Shown here: in pieces, positions 38,801 through 48,780 of the stretch
How positions within the stretch are numbered: position 1 is the first letter of the stretch
Layout: every line of letters starts with the position of its first letter
Origin: Apostichopus japonicus
Lineage: Eukaryota; Echinodermata; Holothuroidea; Aspidochirotida; Stichopodidae
Length of the DNA stretch: 64,000 nt
Direction: 5' to 3'
Assembly (NCBI RefSeq): GCF_037975245.1
Contig: NC_092569.1
Location: 13,538,501-13,602,500, forward strand
The notes under the pieces: generated by a model
Databases searched by the model: none
What the model saw: only the letters and a program-made list of their open reading frames with translations
Told to the model about the DNA's origin: nothing
Made by a program: the position numbers and the translations under genes

Positions 38801-41800
38801 GCACAGATCTTGCATAGTGAAATATTGCATTCATTGGTCTAGAAAGTGTCCAAAAGGTAGTTCCCTTGGGAATGTCCAGATGATATTAATGTCCCCGAGT
38901 TACCTTCATGACTGCAGACAGTAGGTAATATACTGTACGGGTAGTACAGTTGTTCAGGCAATATATTTTGTCAATTAATATTTATAACAATATTTAGTCT
39001 GTTGAAGTCACTCATTTGAAAGTTATAGAAGAAACAGATCTATCAAAATGTGATTCAAATTACCATTCTCATTTGTCATATTTGAATAAACCAAAAGTGT
39101 AATATTTGAGAAGATACATTTGCTCATAGGATTTTGGGAATGATTGAGCAGTTAAGACCTTAAGGTTGTCAAGTCATAGCACATGGCATTGCCAGATACA
39201 AATGTAGATTATGTTTTAGTATAATACTGAAAAATCAATGACATGTGCTAACTTTCCAAATGTGGTGATAAAATAGGCATTATATTGCGAATAAATATTC
39301 ATGATTTTAAATTCTGATATTTCAAATGAAATTATGATAATTAGTTGCATTATGTGTACCCATATTATTCAAGTTGCCTAATTAAAGGGGAATGCATATA
39401 TGATATCTTTAATCAGTGATTCATTCATCAAACTAGATAACATCCCTGTAATTTTCACACAGTAAATAGGTAGAAACACTATCTTGATTTGACGTGACTC
39501 GCGTGACGTGACTCGTGTGACATTCATAAAGGGTGATTTTCGGCAAAATTTGAATATCTTCTGAAAAGGAAAATTCAGTAATCCTTTTGGTATCTATGTG
39601 AAGACTTGATATTCATTATTTTGGAGTAAAACTATTGTGCAGGCAAGGAGAAAAATAGCAAAAACAGTCAATTTTGTGACTCCGTGACAGTAAATCGAGG
39701 GTGTTTACTGTTTTCTATTTACCACTGTTGTCTAATGCCTTGATATCAAAATAAAATTGAAGCTATTAAGTGAGCACTATGCTATAGCAAATATAATTAG
39801 TCCAACACACAGTTAATAGGTAGAAACACTATCTTGAATTGACGTGACTCGCGTGACGTGACTCGCGTGACATTCATAAAGGGTGATTTTCCACAAAATT
39901 TGAATATCTTCTGGAAAGGAAAATTCAGTAATCCTTTTGGTATCTATGTGAAGACTTGATATTCATTATTTGGGGTAAAACTATTGTGCAGGCAAGGAGA
40001 AAAAAAAAAAAACAAGTTTTGTGACTCGCGTGACAGTAAATGGAGGGTGTTTTCAATTTACCACTATTGTCTAATGCCTTCATGTAGAAAAAAAATGAAG
40101 CTATTAAGTGAGCTCTATGCTATAGCAAATATAATTAGTCCAAAAGACTGATGATATCTATGATTACTATGTACAAATCTGCACAAAATGAAATTTCACT
40201 GTAGTTTTCATAATTTAGTTACAACGGGAACCATTTGTTATAACTGACCCCATAATCAAACAAATGATGTTTCAGGGGTGAAAAAATTATTTTTAGTAAC
40301 TAATATTGGAAACTGATACAATTTTAATGTACAATGATTTTAAATTTTTTGGTATGATGTTGACCTTATCATGAAATTGACCATAGAATAGAGGCTCATG
40401 TACTTTATCATAATCCTCCTGACATGAAGGTTAATCTTAACTTTTTCTTAGTCACCTAGGAATATAGCACCCCCAATACTTATCCACATGACCCTTTGTA
40501 ACATGCCCAAATACAGATCCCTCAATCCCTGGTGTCTGATCATTTCTACCAGGGCAATATATATGACATGCCCTTTCCTTTCCCTTATATTCACAGATAC
40601 GGTAATCTATTTGCAATAGCTTCAGGAATTATGTAATAAAAGCTCATATATACTTATCATAACCCTCCTGACATGAGGGTAATCTTAACTTTTTCATAGG
40701 CACCCAGGAATATAGCACCCCCAATACTTATCCACATGACCCGTGGCAACACACCAGCAAACAGACCCCTAAATCCCTCCTGTCTGAACACTTCTACCAG
40801 GGCAAATCTGACGTTCCCTTTGGCAGTTTCCGAGTTCTGACTAGCAAGAATAATTCTAGTCTTGACGACATCTAGGGGATTAGTGATGGCAGCTGCCGTT
40901 CCCCCAGATACCGCCCCGCAAATTCCGCTCTGCCATGCGTCCACGGGCCCGCCCTGGTGGGTGGACCAACTTCTCTTGAGGAACTCCCACAACGGAAACT
41001 GGAGGAATGAGAAAGGCACTTCGCGTAGGACGGTACTCAGGTATCCTCTGTACACTCCGCGTACTCCCTCCGTCTGCAGGGTTGCCCTCAGAATGCTGAA
41101 GCTCCTTTGTCTGGTGGCCTGAGCACGTTGCTTGACGACTTCCACGGGCACGCGGACGAAGCACGCCAAGATTTCTCCGACGGATGCGCCGGCCATCTGC
41201 ACTAGCGGGTCGTACTTTGTGGAGAGATGGGCAGCGCCGATGGATTTGGTCAGTTCGTAGGTACAGAAGAAGACGGCCGCTCCAGGTACTGATCCAAGAG
41301 AGGCGGCTCCTAGACCGCGATAGATGCCCCGGAATCCTCCGCATTTGACGAAGCCCTCCCTGCTCTGAAGTCTTGTTTTAATGGTATCTATGGGGAACAG
41401 GGATACATCTACCGTCAATCCAGCTATACCTCCCGAGAGGAGCGCAACAGAGAATGGGACCCTCTGCTCATTCATGTCATGCTCTGGTTGGCAGTTGTTA
41501 CGAGTTTGCTCGATCAAGTCTTGAGGCGAGTCTCTTCTTGTAGACGACGATGAGAAAATTGTCGCATTCAGAAAAGAGAATTGTTCCTCTAATACCACTT
41601 GTTTTCTTTTCTTTTTGGGAAAAGTTAGTAATTCTACCGTTTTTTTTTTATCAGTTCTCAAGTAAGATCAGCTCTCTTATCTAAACTTCCTCAACATCAG
41701 TCCGATCCTTTCATGATAAGACTGTGTGAAGAAGAAAGAAAAGAAAGCTGACCATTACAAAGGGTACAAGTGACCACTCAGGAAAAAACAATCAAATTTG

Positions 41801-44800
41801 TCCTTGCAGTATGTAGCATGCTAATTGTACAGTACATTACAGTACAGGAGTTTATGGTTTGATTCAAGTGCTACAAAGGCAGGCCTACTGTTTTGTATCT
41901 GATATACTGTATTGTACTGTAGACATCTGTATTGCATACTGTACTGCACTGCATTGTACTGTACTGTACATATGAAGTAGTAGTATGTCGGTCCTCCAAA
42001 ATAGAATTTTTAAAAAGTCTGCTACTGTACGTTCAACCATCATTCTTATCCCACCATCACTCTGCACACAATTGGTATTCCGAAGGTGTGGCAAAATATA
42101 TCCATGTTTTCAAGTTGTATTCCTTTTATCTGTAAGCATGTGAAAGGCGTCTTCCCCGTGCTTTAAGTGATATTGTTAATCCTGGTAATGCCTGTAAAAG
42201 CACTCCTAACAGGACAAGGAATAATGCACACGTTTAAGTTAGTAGAACGCATAAAAACATTATAAATTACTAGTACTGAATAATTACTATAACATGGCAA
42301 GTTCTTCCTAATGATGTCAAGATGTAAAGTAACTAGTACTGTATGCTAATTCAAATACAGGCTACAGTCTAGAACAGTGGTCCTCAATCATTTTCTATGA
42401 GGGCCAAATACAGTAATACATCATTCGCTGAAGGTTCAGGTCAGAGATATTCTAAAGCACATTGAGCAACATGCAAGGTACAGTAGGCAGGGCAATGTGC
42501 TCAAGACTGAGGCGTTAATGGTTTGCATACCGGATTAGCATTTACTAGATTTATGCCCCCACCCCGCCGCTCCCCTTCCCCCCACCCCCAATTTATTTTT
42601 AATTCGGACTAAGATTCAAGGGTAAGAGTTGGCTCATAGGCCAAAAATTGAAAACCACTGGTCTTAACAATGTACAGTACATGTACTATCAATATCTCTA
42701 GAGTTTGATATAGTTCAAGTTTAAAGCTGAGGTTATTGAATGGAGTGCAAACCCAAACCAATTTCATCATATTGTACAAGTATTTCTAGGTACGTACAGT
42801 AGTTGTGATCAAGCCAGGTTACATACCATACAAAGGAAAAAATCATTCATGTTACCATGATGGAAAATGTTCCTTCATAAACCAGACTGAAGACATGATC
42901 AACTATTTTAAACTTGAGTATACGGTAACCATGTACTGTACGTACAGTACATACCACAGAGCCATTTTACCAAGGCCTGTCAACCAGTACTGACTTTATA
43001 GGACATAATTATCATTTTATCAAGTTTTGAACCTGTATACTTTCAACTTCCCCCAGTTCCTACTGTATATCAACTCCAACACACATACTGTATGACCATA
43101 CATGTACAGTGCTAGGAAGGAGATTTAAAAACTTGGCCATTTAGAGGACAACTTTCGTAAATTTGTGTAATAATCAACACAAGTACTTTAAAAATATATA
43201 AAGAAACCAAAGTACTTTGCATTCCTTTTAAGTAGAGGAAAGTAAGTTTTAGATTGTATTTCAAAGTTTAACTTTGCCACCTTCTTACGATAGTGCCCAG
43301 GCCTAATGCAGTAGTACTACGACTAATTACAGAATATACTGTACTGTAAGTACTATAGGCACAAGATAAATTTGCTATCCACATGTTGGCAAGTACTGTA
43401 GCATTTAGCTGAAGTTTCGATTTGCAGTACCTTCGCCTTCAAAATCCCAGTGATTTGTGAAGGTACAGTATAAATCCACACACTGAAACTACAGTAAAAA
43501 GATAATACATATATATCTGGACATTTCTATCAAATTGTGACACAGGGAAACTAAAATACAGAGTACTGTAGAATTGAATATTTTGTTAGAGGACTGATGC
43601 AAATCATAAAAGTACCTAGGCTAGTGGTTACCTAACATAATGCCTAACAGATTTTGCAGGTTTTAAACATGAGCAGCCCATGGATAAAATGCCTAGGCCT
43701 ATTCTTAATCCTTCTCGTGGACAATGATTCCAAATATATTTCCACACAAAAGAAGTTCAAGTTACCACTAACTTGACTAAGTTACACAATAAAGACCTGC
43801 CTATGTACAGTACAGTATCTAACAGTAACACTCAGCAGGCAATGCTCCTAAGCAGGGTTCGCAGGTTTCTTCCGGGTGGAAAAAAACATGGTTTTATCCA
43901 CTCGGAAGAAAATAGGTTTCTTCCAGTTTCTTCCGGACAAAATGGAAGAAACTAATTTTTTTGGGAAAAACTTTTGATAAAGTTTCATAACAACCTGCAA
44001 TGATTTCTAAATATGTAATAAATGGACAAGAAGCACTAAAGTGTCATCTAGGCTAGGTTTGGAGCACATGACCTGCTTCCAGCATACAGTACTGTACACA
44101 ATATAGTACTAGGCTACTAGCATCGGACAGTTCAGGGAACAAATATGGGCAAACAATATTTTGCAGACCAGAATGGTCCTGATTATAGCCCAGTTCTTAG
44201 TTAAAAACTACTTGGAGGGGCAAGTGTCCCTGGAAACTAGTGTAGGCCTACTACAATGCACACTCATTACTACGATTACATTGTCCACTATGACCATATG
44301 TTTCAATCCTACTCCAATCCTACTCAGTGCATGGGCCAATTCAGGTTAATCATTCATACAGTATGGCCAGTTATGCAATTCCTGTTGGTGGGGGGACCGC
44401 AAGATGATAAGTACTGTACAGTAGTCCTTCAATATTGTGATTTATAAGTAAACATCTTTTCGTGTAGAAAAACAACCCAAAATTATAATCAAAACAACAA
44501 TATCATATTTCGATGGTTTCAATGGTATGCATTTCAGTCAGATGGTGGTAAACTATTTGTCTCTTTATCATGTATGTGGGTTGTGCTGCGTATACAGTAT
44601 GCCAATTTTTGCAGTTTCTTCCACTTTCTTCCGGTTTCTTCCAGAAGAAACTGGAAGAAACCCGGAAGAAACAGGTTTCTTCCACGTCTCCGGAAGAAGG
44701 TTTCTTATGGAAGAAACCAAATCCTGCTCCTAAGTCTAGCCTATTTTGCGAAGATTGTCGCAACTTATGCTAGAATTAACAGGAAATGGAGGAAAAGTAG

Positions 44801-45187
44801 CTGGAAGACCATACAGCTTTTTTTTCAATAAGATTTATGCTACGCAGTTATTGTATGCTGTTCGTAGAGTGGATTGACACTCGCACAGCCTACCCATTTG
44901 AACAGTGAGTTATTACAGTAAGTAGCCTACAGTATTAGTCGTACTTGTGCAATGCCAATGGCTGTTACAGCTTGCAGTAGGCCTAATACTGCACGTGGTT
45001 TGGCTATGACTGTAGTAGTTTCGCGAAATTATGATTTGGTCATTTAAACATATTTTACATTGACACACTGTCGTTTTATACGTGGTTCCGAAATAAGGTC
45101 AATCGAAGAAAACATAATATAAGGCTTCGAAAATAAACATTACAGGCGGGCATATATGATTTAAAACTAAACTACTGTTCTCACCAT
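29863..45187 (-). CDS. PPIL3: Peptidyl-prolyl cis-trans isomerase-like 3 (cyclophilin), 164 aa
   Basis: Spliceosome-associated cyclophilin. Exons: 34938-34811, 33245-33137, 31761-31643, 29998-29863 (stop TAA), plus a proposed first coding exon that ends in ATG at 45187-45185, followed at once by the donor GTGAGA. Lengths 3+128+109+119+136 = 495 nt join in frame. The protein begins [17 protein letters not shown] and closely follows human PPIL3 (161 aa). Cyclophilin active-site residues Arg44, Phe49, Met50 and Gln52 are in [18 protein letters not shown] is in exon 4. Where cyclophilin A has Trp121 and His126 this protein has His and Tyr, as in PPIL3 orthologues. The four body exons are certain. 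The ATG exon is an inference: exon 2 starts at codon 2 (SVTLH) right after a 3' splice site, and the first ATG-donor found upstream is 10.2 kb away. If wrong, the start lies elsewhere between 34.9 and 46 kb. Introns 2 and 4 share a repeat of about 300 bp (34440-34765 and 31195-31560). Confidence 0.9.
31195..31560. repeat. Intron 4 copy of the shared PPIL3 repeat
   Basis: Same orientation as 34440-34765; both include GATGGCGCTACATATAAATT, TTTTGGTAACATACTA and AATTCAAGGTTTT. It lies between exons 4 and 5. Confidence 0.75.
34360..34431 (-). pseudogene. Partial tandem copy of PPIL3 exon 2 with its donor site
   Basis: This copies the last 70 or so bases of PPIL3 exon 2 plus the splice donor (here GTGAGT), 451 bp downstream of the real donor inside intron 2. 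One extra base (CTTTGCTC against CCTAGCTC) breaks the frame, and no 3' splice site was copied. It is a decoy donor rather than an alternative exon. Flanking intron sequence (TTGGCAATAATAACTGACAT) was duplicated with it. Confidence 0.85.
34440..34765. repeat. Intronic repeat shared by PPIL3 introns 2 and 4
   Basis: Contains GATGGCGCTACATATAAATT followed by a region nearly identical to 31245-31500 in intron 4 (same orientation). A third, inverted copy is at 46745-47000. The unit ends in AT-rich sequence plus a C-run and could be an old mobile element, though I see no ends that identify it. Confidence 0.75.
35505..36475. repeat. 37-bp minisatellite, about 26 copies
   Basis: The unit is roughly TACTCACTCTAAAAGGG then TTATTTATGTCCCCACTTGG. 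Two main variants differ at the end (ACTTGGTA or ACTAGGCA), and some units lack 6-9 bases. It lies upstream of PPIL3 exon 2 in the proposed intron 1. The spacing is regular with no unique spacers. Confidence 0.95.
36490..38340. other. PPIL3 intron 1, unique sequence
   Basis: No exon recognised. Includes 37330-37610, which is duplicated in inverted form at 45405-45700, and G/C runs at 36791 and 36975. Confidence 0.5.
38345..40040. repeat. Repeat region carrying the GTGACTCGCGTGAC motif
   Basis: The 14-nt word or a close variant is at 38347, 38526, 38716, 38739, 39494, 39508, 39676, 39844, 39858 and 40021. The block 39455-39690 is a tandem duplicate of 39806-40035 (offset about 350 bp). Elsewhere the flanks are diverged. 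It lies just downstream of the carrier gene. Confidence 0.85.
40393..40580 (-). pseudogene. Duplicated 3' end of the SLC25A26-type gene
   Basis: This stretch repeats the last 170 or so bases of the carrier gene and its stop region (40643-40818) about 240 bp further downstream in the same orientation. Where the gene encodes [10 protein letters not shown], the copy carries a stop in place of the Tyr codon (GGTGACTAAG), so it is non-functional. It is probably a local tandem duplication and could lie in the 3'UTR of the parent gene. Confidence 0.85.
40657..41475 (-). CDS. SLC25A26: Mitochondrial S-adenosylmethionine carrier, intronless, 272 aa
   Basis: Exchanges S-adenosylmethionine for S-adenosylhomocysteine across the mitochondrial inner membrane. 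Three carrier repeats are visible, each with a PX(D/E)XX(K/R) signature: [11 protein letters not shown] (Pro28), [11 protein letters not shown] and [14 protein letters not shown]-type stretches include [16 protein letters not shown] and [19 protein letters not shown] chose the ATG at 41475 because [16 protein letters not shown] aligns with the human start region and gives 272 aa against 274. The frame stays open upstream to an ATG at 41661, which would add a 62-residue lysine-rich extension; carriers of this family do not need one. The whole coding region is one exon, whereas vertebrate SLC25A26 has many introns, so this may be a retrocopy or an intron-poor lineage gene. I saw no poly(A) tract or target-site repeats to settle it. 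It lies on the same strand as PPIL3, inside its proposed intron 1. Confidence 0.93.
   Translation of the reverse strand: MNEQRVPFSVALLSGGIAGLTVDVSLFPIDTIKTRLQSREGFVKCGGFRGIYRGLGAASLGSVPGAAVFFCTYELTKSIGAAHLSTKYDPLVQMAGASVGEILACFVRVPVEVVKQRAQATRQRSFSILRATLQTEGVRGVYRGYLSTVLREVPFSFLQFPLWEFLKRSWSTHQGGPVDAWQSGICGAVSGGTAAAITNPLDVVKTRIILASQNSETAKGNVRFALVEVFRQEGFRGLFAGVLPRVMWISIGGAIFLGAYEKVKITLMSGGL
42375..42660. mobile_element. Charlie-like hAT remnant
   Basis: Starts CAGTGGTCCTCAATC and ends GAAAACCACTG, the well-known CAGTGGTTCTCAA type of hAT terminus. The inverted ends extend through CTATGAGGGCC and GGCTCATAGGCC. Flanks GTCTAGAA and GTCTTAAC agree at 5 of 8 positions, consistent with an old target duplication. 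Length 286 bp, in PPIL3 intron 1. Confidence 0.75.
43858..43960. repeat. GGTTTCTTCC-rich tract, first copy
   Basis: Repeated GGTTTCTTCC and its complement GGAAGAAAC. It is related to the tract at 44611-44717, which is in the same orientation. Confidence 0.8.
44611..44717. repeat. GGTTTCTTCC-rich tract with a 20-bp hairpin
   Basis: TTTCTTCCGGTTTCTTCCAG (44625-44644), loop AAGAAA, then a near-perfect complement to 44671. More GGTTTCTTCC / GGAAGAAAC units follow to 44717. Confidence 0.9.
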
Positions 45188-45404
45188 AATTTTAGTGATC
45201 GGTCTTGCCTCGCTGAATGCATGTAAAGCGCAGATGGTAGCACGGATGTAATTCGATTGCGGTTGAGCAGAAACCAACAACTTACCTGTACGGTGCGGCG
45301 CTGCGCAGCAATTTGAGGCGTGTCCTGAAATATTAAAATAGGGCCTTATAATTTTACAGTGCTCAGGTTTTTGAAATTGAAGCAAACAGTAGAAGCACAC
45401 TAAC

Positions 45405-47475
45405 AAATGTAAGTTTCCTTCAAAATTTTATATACAAATTTACTACCTCAATATTTGGAATGTTTCTCAGTATGAATACAGCACAGTCAGTACAGCACAG
45501 CACAGTCAGTCAACTTCACCATACACACCATACATGTCAAGTTGGAACCGTATACTGTGCATCCAATCCAAGGTCAATTGAATACAAAAGAAAAATAAAG
45601 TAATTTAAAAAAATTTGTTGTCAGTGTGCAACTATAACATGTACTCTGTTTGCTTCAAGCTCAGTAAGCCTACAATCCTGACAATTTCAATTAATTAATG
45701 TCCCAAGAATGACATGTACGAATTGGATGTAAATACATTCAAGAGGAAGGATGCAGAATGTGCTCCTCTTTCACCATCCATAAGTAGATTTTCTTCAGAC
45801 CATTCCTTTAATTGCCAAAGAAAGGTAGCCTCAAAGTTGACTCAAGATAAAAAAGTATTTTAATCTCAAAACTATTGTCTCCCGTTGGTAACTTAATTCA
45901 AATGCAACTTCAACTGTCAATATCTCAAAAACGGTACACAGAAATTGATTGCAAATTTCACCAGAATGTTAAGATTATATTCCTCTTGAACATATCAAAG
46001 AGAAATTTTGACCTGGACTATTCTTTTAAGTGAGTACTTAGTACTTACATACACTGAGTCATTCCATTACATACATTTTGCAAATGAAAATTTTCTGACT
46101 TTCCACTGAAGTATTGAACATCCATTCTTCTGAGCCCAGTGTCTTTTATGGGAGGGAGGGTTAAGGCACAGGCACAAAATGCAGGCCACAAGTATCAAAG
46201 CCCAGTACTAGTTTATACAGTTACTTGTAAGTCAAAAGGTAATTGCAGGATATATAAATAAAGTGTAAAATTTTAATTGTACATAGCAGTTTAAAATTGT
46301 CTTACTTATGGTCTCTTATATTAAATTTAATACATAATCCCTGCTTAAAAAATTGCTACACAGTACATCTTAGCCACTGGTTTAGCAACCTGCTCATTTA
46401 GCATGGCATTTTGCTATGACCTTGTGCTTGATATTCTTGATGGCTTTCACTTCTAATCACAACATTGAGGTCTGCTAGTACTTGCCTTTGTCCACTCTCT
46501 GTGGTCAATGGTTTGTCGGTTCTGTGATGGTTTTTCTGATGTCATTCTTGCCATTTTCTTTCTCGGGTTCAGTCTGTAACCCTGCATACAGATGTCGGTG
46601 ACATCAAGATGGAGGTCTTCTGTGATAAAGTACCAAAAGCATCGGAAAATTCCCTAGCTCTCTGCGCCAGTGGTTATTACGATGGCTGTTTTGGGGGGGG
46701 GGGGGTGAGGGAGGTGGTCATGTGTCCTTTGGGTAAAAAACCTTGAATTAAGATTGATATAAAAATACCCTTTTTATTGTTTTGTTATGAAACAGTGAGC
46801 TTTTATTACTTAAAAGAACCTCAAACATATTCAAATAGCCTTTTTTTCATATCACAAGAAGTAAAAAATCTAAACTTCTGTATCTATTACTACGCAAACC
46901 TGGCATACAGTTTCCATGTTGTCATAGAACGTTACCAAAATTATGTGGTTACTATCAATTTATATGTAGCGCCATCTACTTATACATTGAAGGGTTATTA
47001 CAATGACCTAAGTTGAAATGCTTGACAAAATTGCTGGGGAGTTTCTCGATCTTTTGATCAATATCACATCCTTATAGTATTTGATATGATATGAATTTTT
47101 CAAATGTTTACGCCCACTTATCCAGTCTACTTAATACCCTTTTCTCATCCACCTAAACCTACAAATTTGAAATGTTTTAGCAACCTACCCCCCCCTACAA
47201 ATTTGAAATGTTTTTGCAACCTAACCCCTCCCCCCCCCCCCTCAAACCAATCCTACAGCCGAGACTTATATCCTAGAAATTTCACTTGCTTCCATTTTTG
47301 TTTTGACGTGGGGATTTTATTTTAGGTCAATTCACAACTCTAAAGCCAACTTAATCCACTTTTCTGAAGCATGAATAAATTATCCTACGCCTAGACCTTT
47401 TTTATAATCTTTGTCTTTTCAACTGAGGACCAGGTTTTAGCCTTCGTTAATAAACGTCGCCATTATATTCTCTTA
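45405..47475 (+). repeat. Inverted, internally deleted duplicate of the PPIL3 region
   Basis: Read as reverse complement, segments match the PPIL3 locus in order: 45405-45700 matches about 37330-37610, 46010-46690 matches about 34820-35490, and 46735-47470 matches about 30830-31560 together with the related copy at 34440-34765. Exons 3 and 4 and the 37-bp minisatellite are missing from this arm. Boundaries are approximate because I aligned by eye. Confidence 0.8.
46573..46690 (+). pseudogene. Inverted partial copy of PPIL3 exon 2
   Basis: On the plus strand, the 3' splice site and the first 118 or so bases of PPIL3 exon 2 are repeated almost unchanged, from TCTGTAACCCTGCATACAG to GATGGCTGT. 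A G-run then replaces the last ten exon bases and the donor. TTC for Phe28 has become TCC. The copy is embedded in a larger inverted duplication (45405-47475) and cannot encode a complete cyclophilin. Confidence 0.88.
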
Positions 47476-48235
47476 CAGCAAATATTCTGTAAACAATATA
47501 TATTCTCTAACCCCCCCCCCAAATTTTTTTATGCCATTGTAAATTTATTCTCTCATAGAAAAATATATATTATCTTACAATAAATTTTCTGTAACGATAT
47601 ATAGACTAACACATAAATTATATTTTTCTATGTCAAGAATATATTTATTCTCTAAGAGAAAAATATATATATATTCTCTAAGAGAAGAAATATATATATT
47701 CTCTAAGAGAAAAAAATATATATTCTCTAACAAAAATATACATTTCGGTGAAAATGCCACTGACGTAACAGTTTACCTGCCTTGGACATTTTAATATAGG
47801 CTCTCGCGGTAGATCGCATAAGATCTGAGCTGTGAAAGATACTTTTCCACGTTCGTTTCCTTTGCAAGGCTTGGCAAATTGATTACGTAACACACCGGCT
47901 AACGTTCCAAACTAATAACCTTGAAATGTGAAGAAGTGAGCAGTGGCCAAAATGAACGGCAGGTTTACTACAGGGCGTATTTTCAAATGTTGAATTTCCG
48001 GTACAGAAAAATATTTTTCTCTAACAAACTAAATTCTGTTACAGAAATTATATATATTCTACAGAATAAATTATATTCTATGCAAAAATATATTTGTATT
48101 GTGTGTACGGAAAATATATATATTCTCTAACATTCAAGCTCTATATTCTGTGCGAAAAATATATTCTGTACGAAAAATATATTCTGTAAGGAAAATATAT
48201 TCTGTACGAAAAAATATATATGCTATACAAAGTAC
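47475..48235. repeat. AT-rich repeats of the ATATATTCTCTAAGAGAAAA type
   Basis: The word TATTCTCTAAGAGAAAAATA (itself nearly palindromic) or TATTCTGTACGAAAAATA recurs about 15 times, for instance near 47650, 47675, 47700, 48120, 48150, 48165, 48180 and 48195. The first and last groups are separated by about 300 bp of ordinary sequence (47740-48000). No ORF or known family was recognised. Confidence 0.75.
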
Positions 48236-48780
48236 GGAGCTCTGTAAGTGCCAACTGAGATGTTGGTGTTTCAGTAACTTATATACCTATATTGCGAGAA
48301 TTGCCGTAAATGTTCAGCCAGAAAAGGCGTACCCAAGAAGCCACTCCTATGAAAACCTATGCAGCAGGATCACCAATGCAATGCTGTGCAATGGACATAA
48401 TGGGTCCTCTACCAATCTCAGAGAGGGGTAATAAGTATATACTGGTTTTCTCAGACTATTTTACAAAATGGACAGAAGCTTTCCCAATGCCTGATCAGGA
48501 AGCATAAACAGTCTCTTATATTCTGCTCTTAGAATTTATCTGCAGGTATGGAATACCAAGAGAATTACACCGACCAAGGAAGACAGTTTGAATCTGCCAT
48601 ATTTCAGGAAATATGCAATTTACTGAGCATTGACAAACCACGACAACTCCCTTTCACTCGCAGTCAGATGGCAGAGAGATTTAATAGAATCTTGGAGAAC
48701 ATGTTAGCTGCTGTTGGGACCTCAGACCAAAGAGACTAGGACACGTGGCTACCGTATCTAATGTTTAGTTAGTTTGTAGA
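48230..48780 (+). mobile_element. Decayed Ty3/gypsy-like integrase fragment
   Basis: Two open segments (48310-48507 and 48548-48739), separated by a stop and frame change, resemble the zinc-finger and catalytic core of an LTR-retrotransposon integrase. Recognisable words are MDIMGPLP, FSDYFTKWTEAFP, TDQGRQFES and MAERFNRILENML. The two visible acidic positions are the D of MDIMGP and the D of TDQG. There are in-frame stops, no adjacent gag or RT, and no LTRs could be found, so it is a dead remnant. Confidence 0.8.

Larger units (their letters stand above)
41662..45184. other. Upstream of the carrier gene, within proposed PPIL3 intron 1
   Basis: No exon recognised. Dense in TACTGTA/TACAGTA words, and holds the Charlie-like remnant and the two GGTTTCTTCC tracts. 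A stronger GC content near 45230-45310 may be the PPIL3 promoter or 5'UTR. Confidence 0.4.

Noticed and set aside
40000-40657. Poly(A) tail of a retrocopy downstream of the carrier gene
   Set aside because: No T-run on the plus strand in the expected place; the A-run near 40000 is on the wrong strand.
40862-41344. Open frames overlapping the carrier gene on both strands
   Set aside because: Shadow frames of the SLC25A26-type coding sequence.
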